In this document: one piece after another, positions 57,408 through 64,000 of the stretch | How the letters are laid out: every line of letters begins with the position of its first letter | Numbering within the stretch: position 1 is the first letter of the stretch | NCBI GenBank assembly: GCA_944319745.1 | Contig: CALUET010000022.1 | Location: 124,001 to 188,000, forward strand | DNA length: 64,000 bases | Reading direction: 5' to 3' | DNA from: an uncultured Phocaeicola sp. | Lineage (GTDB): Bacteria > Bacteroidota > Bacteroidia > Bacteroidales > Bacteroidaceae | Program-made: the position numbers and the translations under genes | The notes under the pieces: model-generated | Seen by the model: the letters and a program-made list of their open reading frames with translations, nothing else | Told to the model about the DNA's origin: nothing | Database searches by the model: none

Positions 57408-58460
57408 ATGAAGAAATTATTATTCGCGTTAGGATTTCTGTTTCTTTTACCGACAGCAAACGCACAAGACATAAGCCGTTACACGCCGGGAAGCGACGAA
57501 GGCGTCGTTTATTTCCTCCCTAAGACGGCATTGGACGTAAACATCATTGCGACAAAAGTGACATACCAACCGGGAGATTTTTGCCAATATGCCAACCGAT
57601 ACATGAGAATGAACGATATAAATCCCAACGCAGAGACGTATTGGGAAATCAAACAAATCGATGTTCGTTCTGTCGGAATACCCGATTCCACCAATGCTTA
57701 CCGCATGAAGGTGAAAGATAAAAACAATATCTCAAACATCGAACTGACGAAAGATGGCCTCATCAAGGCCATAAACACGCAAGCTCCCAAGGAAGAACCG
57801 CTCAAAGAATATGCATTGGAAAAAACATCGGCGCACGAAAATGCACGAAAATATATGACCGAAGACATCCTGATGGCGGGTTCCACTGCAAAGATGGCGG
57901 AATTGACTGCTAAAGAGATTTACAACATCCGCGAGAGTAAAAACCTCATCTTACGCGGACAAGCGGATACTATGCCCAAAGACGGTGCGTCGCTCAAACT
58001 GATTATTGACAATCTGGACAAGCAGGAACGGGCTCTTACCGAACTGTTCACCGGCAGGAAAGACCGTGAAGACAAGGTCTTCTCATTCCGCATCATTCCG
58101 AACGACGAAATGAAAGACCATATCGTATTCCGATTCTCCCGCAGTCTGGGAATACTTTCCGCCCAGGATTTATCGGGAGAGCCGGTTTATCTCACACTGA
58201 AAAGTACGCTGAAACAACCTGCCACATCACAAGAGGATGCCAAGAAGAAAGAAAAGCTGAAAGGAGCAATCTACAATATCCCGGGGAAAGGAATGGTTTC
58301 AATAAGCTATAACGGCAAGGAATTCTTTAAAGGCGAACTGCCGATTACCCAGTTCGGAAATACGGAAGTCTTGGTAGACGGGCTGTTCGACAAAAAGGTC
58401 AATACCCGCGTTATCTTCAATCCGCAGACGGGAAGTGTCGTCAAGATTGACAAAGACTGA
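57408..58460 (+). CDS. DUF4831 family protein, secreted
   Basis: 350 residues with a signal peptide ending at ANAQ (about residue 19). It begins DISRYTPGSDEGVVYFLPKTALDV and has the Lys/Asp-rich middle expected of the Bacteroidetes DUF4831 family; a predicted alpha/beta N-terminal part is followed by a beta-rich C-terminus. Function unknown. It follows nnr by 13 bp and ends at a shared hairpin with the biotin operon. Confidence 0.85.
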   Translation: MKKLLFALGFLFLLPTANAQDISRYTPGSDEGVVYFLPKTALDVNIIATKVTYQPGDFCQYANRYMRMNDINPNAETYWEIKQIDVRSVGIPDSTNAYRMKVKDKNNISNIELTKDGLIKAINTQAPKEEPLKEYALEKTSAHENARKYMTEDILMAGSTAKMAELTAKEIYNIRESKNLILRGQADTMPKDGASLKLIIDNLDKQERALTELFTGRKDREDKVFSFRIIPNDEMKDHIVFRFSRSLGILSAQDLSGEPVYLTLKSTLKQPATSQEDAKKKEKLKGAIYNIPGKGMVSISYNGKEFFKGELPITQFGNTEVLVDGLFDKKVNTRVIFNPQTGSVVKIDKD

Positions 58461-58485
58461 GACAGTCGCCTCAAAGAATACCTGA

Positions 58486-58535
58486 AAATTCCTTCGGATT
58501 CAATCTACATTGATGTAGGGTATCCGAAGGAATTT
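58486..58535. terminator. Hairpin between the DUF4831 gene and the biotin operon
   Basis: A perfect 14-bp stem (58486-58499 with 58522-58535); the inner loop can itself pair (CTACAT/ATGTAG). It overlaps the last codons of bioD and lies 25 bp past the DUF4831 stop. T tracts are short, so it may be a bidirectional terminator of moderate strength. Confidence 0.6.
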
Positions 58536-59150
58536 CGTATCGGGGAAATCCTCGGAAAGCAATGTCCGGAGATAATCTTCCGTATCGGTACGTATCAACG
58601 CATCATCACTTTCGGGAAAAAGATTGTATGCCACCGCATATAGAGGGATATGCCTGTTCCGGATCGCCTCCAGGCTTAACAACGTATGATTAATGCTTCC
58701 CAACCGTCCGGAGGCAACAAGTATCAAAGGCAAGCCCTTTTCTGCAACATAATCTATCGTTAAATACTTACGTGTAAGGGGAACCATCAACCCTCCTGCC
58801 CCTTCCAACAGCACGGCGTCATACATTCCGCTCAAGCGATTTACTGCAGCTTCTATCTTGGAGAAGTCGATATTTCGCTTATCTATCTCCGCCGCCAGAT
58901 GAGGAGAACAGGGATATGTAAAGATTTCGGGCATGGTCAGCCCGGACAAGTCCTCGGGCAACAGGTCAACACCCATAATCTTTCTGTGCAACTCAATGTC
59001 TTCCGACAAACCGACATTCCCTGTCTGTATGAACTTTTGCGTAATGGTTTTGATACCTTTTTCGTTCCACGTCCGCGCCAAATACCCGACCGTATAACTT
59101 TTTCCTATATTCGTATCGATCCCCGATACGAAGTAAACATTCTTATTCAT
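58500..59150 (-). CDS. bioD: Dethiobiotin synthase
   Basis: 216 residues from the ATG at 59150, which overlaps the bioC stop as ATGA; an ATG two codons earlier is also possible. The P-loop is GIDTNIGKSYT (about 10-20); LLEGAGGLMVPLT lies near 115, typical of BioD, and NHTLLSLEAI follows. It forms the ureido ring from DAPA and CO2 with ATP. Last gene of the biotin operon. Confidence 0.96.
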   Translation of the reverse strand: MNKNVYFVSGIDTNIGKSYTVGYLARTWNEKGIKTITQKFIQTGNVGLSEDIELHRKIMGVDLLPEDLSGLTMPEIFTYPCSPHLAAEIDKRNIDFSKIEAAVNRLSGMYDAVLLEGAGGLMVPLTRKYLTIDYVAEKGLPLILVASGRLGSINHTLLSLEAIRNRHIPLYAVAYNLFPESDDALIRTDTEDYLRTLLSEDFPDTKFLRIPYINVD

Positions 59151-59905
59151 AAGCATCTTGTTTTACAAATAAAGTAAAGAGGATGGTAAGTAAGCGTCAC
59201 CTTTCCATTGCCATCCGAGTATTTTCTCTCATAATCCCGGCAAAAATCAGCCAAAGCGTTCCTCGTCCATCGGGAAGAAGTTATGCCGGTTACGCCTGTC
59301 GCCTTCAGATGTTTCAACACATCGTAGGGAGAAAGAAAAGACAACGTATTTATTTCTTCCCGGGAATATTCCACCGTATAATATTGATGCAGGATATTTT
59401 TCAGACGTTCAAAAGGGATGTACGGCAACGAAACGCCCGACAGTTCGGCCACTTCCTGCATGTTTTTCTCCCCAAACGTACTGAATGCCAGGTAACCGCC
59501 TGCCACAAGATGGGAACGGATGCGGGAAAAGAATCGCTCAGGATTCTCGAACCACTGAACAGTGGAACAGGATACGACCATTCCCAGTCCGGAAGGAAAA
59601 TCCAAAGCCTCGGCATCGCCCGGCAAAAAGGCCGTATTTTCCCCACAAAAATCAGACACCCATGTATTCATCTCGGGGCATATATCGTTTAAAAACAACC
59701 GCTCCGGATGAAAACGATTACGATACATCCGGGTAAAAATGCCCGTTCCGCATCCCACTTCCAACACGCGGTTCCGGAAAATCTTCGGGACATATTGTTC
59801 GATTCGTCCCGTCATTTCTTCGGCCACACGGCATTGCATTCCCGCATTCTTCGCATAAGTTCCGGCAGCACGCGCAAATCTTCGCCGTATCAATCCCTTA
59901 TCCAT
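59147..59905 (-). CDS. bioC: Malonyl-ACP O-methyltransferase
   Basis: 252 residues, class I SAM methyltransferase. Motif I is VLEVGCGTGIFTRMY near residue 46, followed by acidic and GMVVSCSTVQWFENPE segments typical of BioC. It methylates malonyl-ACP so that fatty acid synthesis can build the pimeloyl chain. It overlaps the end of bioG by 16 bp and the start of bioD by 4 bp. Confidence 0.94.
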   Translation of the reverse strand: MDKGLIRRRFARAAGTYAKNAGMQCRVAEEMTGRIEQYVPKIFRNRVLEVGCGTGIFTRMYRNRFHPERLFLNDICPEMNTWVSDFCGENTAFLPGDAEALDFPSGLGMVVSCSTVQWFENPERFFSRIRSHLVAGGYLAFSTFGEKNMQEVAELSGVSLPYIPFERLKNILHQYYTVEYSREEINTLSFLSPYDVLKHLKATGVTGITSSRWTRNALADFCRDYERKYSDGNGKVTLTYHPLYFICKTRCL

Positions 59906-60564
59906 AGATTTTTCTCCGAATCAAGTAACAATGCATCAAACAGTCTTTCGTCGTAATGTGCCGCATCTATTTCGCAAACCGCCGTCCCCTTCCATGCGCG
60001 ACGCTGGTTTTCTACCGGAAATATATTGTCGTGCGTCCCGACAATCGCCTTGTCCCATGAAAAGGCATCCGCAGGAGAAGTTCTTGCCACCTCGCCAAGC
60101 ACGGCCAGTTCTTCACGCAACTCTTCCACAGAACGATAAGGATTATGCGATAGAAAAGCCTTTACCTGCTCTACGGAGCCGCACATCCGTCGGCGGAAAC
60201 GGGCCAGCGTATTCTCAGAGAAACGCGTCAGGGTTCCGTCGAAAACAGCCGGTGGTATTCCCTTTTCGCCGTCGACAGGAAAAGGAGTTCCGTTTACTGC
60301 CACCTTCATTTCCCAACGATATGTGTCATTCCCTTCGAACGTTTTTCCGGCCACCCACACTCCCATCGACCAGGCCAGCAGGCGGATGCTTTCATACGAG
60401 GCCAACAATCCGTAATCGAAATCGGGCTTTCTGTAATCAAAACACAACAAGTAGTCGTATCCTTCGGCCACCTGCCGGTCGAACAGCCGTTCGTCTGCTC
60501 CCCATCCTGCGAAGAAAAGCAGCAAACGCCGGTTTCCTTCTTTTTTCAAAAAACATTGTTTCAC
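59890..60564 (-). CDS. bioG: Pimeloyl-ACP methyl ester esterase of BioG type (DUF452)
   Basis: 224 residues from a GTG at 60564, four bases after the bioF stop; an upstream in-frame ATG at 60615 would overlap bioF by 47 bp and adds a Lys/Arg-rich tail, so I prefer the GTG. Features are LLLFFAGWGADERLF, FDYRKPDFDY and the nucleophile Ser in LLAWSMGVW. Further on are the Asp/His segments KAIVGTHDNIFP and DAAHYDERLF. BioG removes the methyl group that BioC added; it replaces BioH, which is absent here. Its place between bioF and bioC supports the call. Confidence 0.9.
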   Translation of the reverse strand: MKQCFLKKEGNRRLLLFFAGWGADERLFDRQVAEGYDYLLCFDYRKPDFDYGLLASYESIRLLAWSMGVWVAGKTFEGNDTYRWEMKVAVNGTPFPVDGEKGIPPAVFDGTLTRFSENTLARFRRRMCGSVEQVKAFLSHNPYRSVEELREELAVLGEVARTSPADAFSWDKAIVGTHDNIFPVENQRRAWKGTAVCEIDAAHYDERLFDALLLDSEKNLWIRD

Positions 60565-60568
60565 GATA

Positions 60569-61738
60569 TTATTCCTTTTTATCTTGTAATAAACATTGCA
60601 AACCCTCCAAATCATTCATCGTTATTCCGGCCGAAAGCGAGAAGCGAATTCTCGCCGTTCCCGCCGGAACCGTAGGCGGACGTACCGGCAATACATAAAA
60701 TCCGCCGGCCTGCAGTTTTTCAGCCACACGGACAGCCTCCGGACTTTTTCCTATCACCATCGGAAGAATATGGCTTTGCGAATCATCATGACAGCCGGCC
60801 TCTTTCAGTATCTGTTTCAACCGAACGGAAAGATCCCGCAAGTGTGCCCTACGATCCGCCCAGTCATCCATCCGCGACCAAACATACTTTGTCCACGAAA
60901 CATTTGCAGGAGGCAGAGCGGTCGTAAAGATAAATGTACGCATTTTATTAATTAAATAATCGCGCATAACCTTACTGCACACGACAAACGCCCCGACAGA
61001 TGCCAAAGCTTTCCCGAAGGTACCACATAAAAAATCAATATCTTTTATACAATCTTGCTCTTCCGCCACACCAAGCCCGTGTTCTCCACGGACGCCCACC
61101 GCATGTGCCTCATCGACATAAAGCATTGTTTGCGGGAACTTCCGCTTAAGTTCGGCCAGACGCATCAGGGGAGAAAGGTCACCGTCCATGCTGAAAATAC
61201 TCTCCGTAACGATAATTATTCGGGGAAAAACAGCATGATACTTCTGCAACAACAGTTCAAGTTGAGAAATATCTCCGTGTCTGTAACGAATACATCGAGC
61301 CACCGACAGACGAATGCCGTCAATCAGGCTGGCATGCACCAGCTTATCTGCCAAAATCAAGGTATTACTATCGGTCACAGCCGGAAGTATTCCGGCATTC
61401 ATGTGGTATCCGCTTCCGAAAGTAAGCGCGGCTTCCGCTCCATATCGCTCGGCAATCATTGCTTCAAGTTCCCGATAAACAGCGAAATTTCCCGTGAGCA
61501 AACGCGAGGAAGAAGAAGACAGCAACGCTTCCTCACCGGATAATCCGGTCAGAAAGGAGCCTTGCAAATCGGTATCGGAAGCCAGTCCCAAATAATCATT
61601 CGAGGAAAGATTCAACAAACGTTTTCCGCCGACAATGGCCCATTTCCCCGAGTGAACCATTTCAGGAAGCGCACGCAAGCATCCGTCGTCCTCCAACTGT
61701 TTCAAGGTTTGCCAGTATGTTTTATCCGTTTCATTCAT
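60569..61738 (-). CDS. bioF: 8-amino-7-oxononanoate synthase
   Basis: 389 residues from the ATG at 61738, which overlaps the bioA stop region by 8 bp. PLP-dependent alpha-oxoamine synthase: [10 protein letters not shown] near 50, [12 protein letters not shown] near 110, [15 protein letters not shown] near 205 and the PLP Lys in [14 protein letters not shown] near 240. It condenses pimeloyl-ACP with alanine. Confidence 0.96.
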   Translation of the reverse strand: MNETDKTYWQTLKQLEDDGCLRALPEMVHSGKWAIVGGKRLLNLSSNDYLGLASDTDLQGSFLTGLSGEEALLSSSSSRLLTGNFAVYRELEAMIAERYGAEAALTFGSGYHMNAGILPAVTDSNTLILADKLVHASLIDGIRLSVARCIRYRHGDISQLELLLQKYHAVFPRIIIVTESIFSMDGDLSPLMRLAELKRKFPQTMLYVDEAHAVGVRGEHGLGVAEEQDCIKDIDFLCGTFGKALASVGAFVVCSKVMRDYLINKMRTFIFTTALPPANVSWTKYVWSRMDDWADRRAHLRDLSVRLKQILKEAGCHDDSQSHILPMVIGKSPEAVRVAEKLQAGGFYVLPVRPPTVPAGTARIRFSLSAGITMNDLEGLQCLLQDKKE

Positions 61739-63038
61739 GATTTTCCGCGTTTTTATTTGTTTCACTCACCACTTTCAGCAAAGCATTTGTCAGAAACGTC
61801 AGTTCCTTTTCAGAAATAACAAAGGGCGGCATAATATAAACCAGCCTGCCAAAAGGACGAATCCATACACCTTCTTCCACGAAACGCCGCTGTATCCATG
61901 CCAGATTTACGAGACTTTTCATTTCAATCACCCCGATTGCTCCCAAAACTCTCACATCGGCCACCTGAGAAAAAGCCCGTGCAGGATGCAATTCACGCCT
62001 TAACTGCGCTTCAATCTTCCGCACCTTCTCTTTCCAGTCGTACGATAAAAGCAAATCAATAGAGGCACAAGCTACCGCACAGGCCAAAGGATTTCCCATA
62101 AACGTCGGCCCGTGCATAAAAGCATAAGGATATGCACCGGAAATAACCTGCCCTACATTGTCCGTAGTCATTACGGCCGAGAATGTCATATATCCGCCCG
62201 TTAATGCCTTTCCAATGCACATAATATCCGGTTCCACCCCGGCATGTTCCCAAGCGAACAGCTTCCCTGTCCTACCGAATCCCGTTGCGATTTCGTCAAA
62301 AATGAGTAATATTCCGTAAGCACGGCAAAGTTTTGCCGCCTCCACCAGATAATGCGGATGATAAAAACGCATCCCTCCGGCTCCTTGAACGACGGGTTCC
62401 AAAATAAGACCGGCCAATTCATCATGATGTTTCTCTATCATCTCGCGCAAAGGACGAATGTCTTCTTCATTCCACTCTCCGCCAAAACGGGAAGAGGGCG
62501 AAGGAGCAAAATAACGGACGGGCAGTGCCGGACCAAACAGTCCGTGCATTCCTGTCACAGGATCGCAAACCGACATCGCATTCCACGTGTCGCCATGATA
62601 ACCGGAACGAATCGTTACAAAATTACTTCGCCCCGGATGTCCTTTCGCATAATGATATTGCACGGCCATTTTCAGGGCAACTTCCACAGCCACCGAGCCG
62701 CTATCGGCATAAAATATCTTTTGCATGGACGGAGGCGCGAGGGCGAGCAATCGTTTTCCCAGGGCAATGGCCGGTTCATGCGTCAATCCTCCGAACATGA
62801 CATGCGCCATTTGTTCCGATTGCCTGCGCAAGGCCTCATTCAAAGCCGGATGATTATAGCCGTGAACCGCGCACCACCACGACGACATCCCGTCGACCAA
62901 CCGTGTCCCATCGGCCAAGGTAATAATACATCCCTCGGCACTTTTTACCTTATATGTAGGGAGAGGTTCGGAAACCGATGTATAAGGATGCCAAAGATGC
63001 TCCTTGTCAAAAGCATCAAACAACTGTTCATAATTCAT
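61731..63038 (-). CDS. bioA: Adenosylmethionine--8-amino-7-oxononanoate aminotransferase
   Basis: 435 residues from the ATG at 63038, which overlaps the end of bioB by 11 bp. Class III aminotransferase: HLWHPYTS start, [19 protein letters not shown]-like segment, [19 protein letters not shown] and the PLP Lys in [11 protein letters not shown]. It converts KAPA to DAPA with S-adenosylmethionine as amino donor. An in-frame ATG nine codons upstream exists but lies deep inside bioB. Confidence 0.96.
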   Translation of the reverse strand: MNYEQLFDAFDKEHLWHPYTSVSEPLPTYKVKSAEGCIITLADGTRLVDGMSSWWCAVHGYNHPALNEALRRQSEQMAHVMFGGLTHEPAIALGKRLLALAPPSMQKIFYADSGSVAVEVALKMAVQYHYAKGHPGRSNFVTIRSGYHGDTWNAMSVCDPVTGMHGLFGPALPVRYFAPSPSSRFGGEWNEEDIRPLREMIEKHHDELAGLILEPVVQGAGGMRFYHPHYLVEAAKLCRAYGILLIFDEIATGFGRTGKLFAWEHAGVEPDIMCIGKALTGGYMTFSAVMTTDNVGQVISGAYPYAFMHGPTFMGNPLACAVACASIDLLLSYDWKEKVRKIEAQLRRELHPARAFSQVADVRVLGAIGVIEMKSLVNLAWIQRRFVEEGVWIRPFGRLVYIMPPFVISEKELTFLTNALLKVVSETNKNAENHE

Positions 63039-63984
63039 AACCTGCCTGTTTAATCTGTTCAACATCTTGTGATATTTTTGAGCCGAGCGTCGTCAGCAAA
63101 TCACCAACAATAGCCGCATTGACTCCCATGTATAGCGCTTTCTGCACCGTTTCCCGAAACAATTGCGAACGCCCTCCCGCAAAACGGAGATACACATCGG
63201 GATTTACCATACGAAATGCCGACACCGTGCGCAAAACTTCTTCGTCCGACAACGGAGGACAAGACGCCAAAGGGGTACCCTTTATGGGATGAAGTATGTT
63301 TAACGGTATAGACTTTACCCCTAAACCACGCAAAGTAAATGCCAGTTCGATGCGTTGTTCCATCGTTTCTCCCATACCGATAATTCCACCGCTGCAGATG
63401 TCCATCCCCACACGCCGCGCAGCCTGAAGTGTTTCCACCTTTTGTTCCTGCGTATGCGTGGTACAAACCGATGAAAAATACGAGGGCGCTGTCTCCAAAT
63501 TACAGTGATAACGCGACACTCCGGCCTCGTGTAACATGCGCAACGCTTCCTCATCTGCCAAACCTAACGAGGCACACAGGGAGATTCCGGTACGTGCCTT
63601 CAGGAAAGCAATCCGTTCGCACAGCCGGGAAAGCTCCGCCTTTCCGGGACGGCGCCCGCTTGTTACCAAAGAAAAACGCCCTACTCCCCGTATTTCATTG
63701 GCACGCGCATGACGCAAACATTCGTCGGAAGAAATCAAATCATACGTCGTTATCGCCGTTTTATAACGTGCCGACTGTGCACACCACTTGCAATCTTCCG
63801 GACAATGCCCCGAACGAGCATTTACTATCGAGCACATATCAAACTTCAACGGTGCATGCTTGTGAGTTATTCGACGGGATAACTCACAAAGTTCGTCCAA
63901 AGATGTTTCCGTAACGACCTGCAGCACCCGCTCCGGAGACGGAACATTCCCATTGTCTATTTCTTTTTCTATTTCTGGTATCAT
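63028..63984 (-). CDS. bioB: Biotin synthase
   Basis: 318 residues, radical-SAM enzyme. The [4Fe-4S] Cys are 61, 65 and 68 ([14 protein letters not shown]). Further BioB marks are CASLG, the [12 protein letters not shown] segment with cluster-related residues, GGIIGMGE and the C-terminal Arg in RFAGGR. It inserts sulfur into dethiobiotin. It is the first gene seen of the operon; only 16 bp of upstream sequence is in the window, so promoter and any BirA-type operator lie outside. Confidence 0.97.
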   Translation of the reverse strand: MIPEIEKEIDNGNVPSPERVLQVVTETSLDELCELSRRITHKHAPLKFDMCSIVNARSGHCPEDCKWCAQSARYKTAITTYDLISSDECLRHARANEIRGVGRFSLVTSGRRPGKAELSRLCERIAFLKARTGISLCASLGLADEEALRMLHEAGVSRYHCNLETAPSYFSSVCTTHTQEQKVETLQAARRVGMDICSGGIIGMGETMEQRIELAFTLRGLGVKSIPLNILHPIKGTPLASCPPLSDEEVLRTVSAFRMVNPDVYLRFAGGRSQLFRETVQKALYMGVNAAIVGDLLTTLGSKISQDVEQIKQAGYEL

Positions 63985-64000
63985 AACTGCAATATTTACT

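Noticed and set aside
59931-60698. Rightward 255-codon frame opposite bioG/bioF
   Set aside because: Pro/Arg-rich antisense shadow crossing two intact genes.
62352-63053. Rightward 233-codon frame opposite bioA
   Set aside because: Antisense shadow; the leftward aminotransferase has all catalytic motifs.

Overview
The window looks like a chromosome segment from a gut-type member of the order Bacteroidales. Several things point there. Many genes carry Bacteroidetes-style lipoprotein signals. Promoters repeatedly fit the Bacteroides pattern (TTTG, about 19-20 bp, then TAnnTTTG), most clearly in front of three tRNA units, tetR, trpS and the B3/4 gene. Gene sets typical of the phylum are present (TamB-TamL, hpt-adk-obgE, the BioG-type biotin operon, DUF4831, DUF3316). 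I cannot fix the genus. No phage, insertion sequence, conjugative element or CRISPR array was seen; most of the window is housekeeping DNA.

Layout. 1-900: edge of a heavy-metal efflux locus (His-rich RND adaptor lipoprotein, Cys/His-rich small secreted protein). 1.1-3.3 kb: FKBP lipoprotein and glycyl-tRNA synthetase. 3.5-4.9 kb: MATE exporter. 4.9-16.0 kb: carbohydrate cluster with GH27 alpha-galactosidase, divergent GH32 fructosidase, GH172 (DUF2961) lipoprotein, ricin-domain GH2 beta-galactosidase and a DUF3863-type protein. It has no SusC/SusD pair and no dedicated regulator. 16.3-20.8 kb: parC, DUF3316 and S41 peptidase, then tRNA-Leu. 21.2-22.1 kb: a sugar nucleotidyltransferase. 22.3-29.2 kb: tamB and tamL for the outer membrane. 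29.3-36.6 kb: cyclophilin, M16 peptidase, MATE, then a hybrid kinase with receiver and HPt plus an NtrC-type regulator, together a complete phosphorelay.

36.6-36.9 kb is a gene-free strip. It holds five head-to-tail DnaA-box-like 9-mers and, beyond them, a candidate small structured RNA with its own promoter and a strong terminator. Genes to the left run mostly rightward and those to the right mostly leftward, so transcription converges near here.

36.9-45.5 kb: RluA-type pseudouridine synthase, fabG with an autoregulated-looking tetR, two initiator tRNAs, cysK, two tRNA-Val, trpS and carB. 45.6-48.1 kb: YjbR, TlpA-like thioredoxin, YaaA and carbonic anhydrase. 48.2-51.9 kb: barrel protein, TonB-dependent receptor and beta-propeller lipoprotein, resembling BtuB-BtuG but without room for a cobalamin riboswitch. 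52-55.7 kb: small Lys-rich protein, B3/4 protein, obgE, adk, hpt. 55.9-58.5 kb: NAD(P)HX repair enzyme and DUF4831 protein. 58.5-64 kb: the biotin operon bioB-bioA-bioF-bioG-bioC-bioD, its genes overlapping or nearly touching, with its promoter just beyond the right edge.

Nothing here is an obvious new defence or mobile system. The least explained parts are the CAZyme cluster without SusCD (GH172 and DUF3863 members), the 36.6-36.9 kb strip, and the receptor/propeller operon whose ligand is open.
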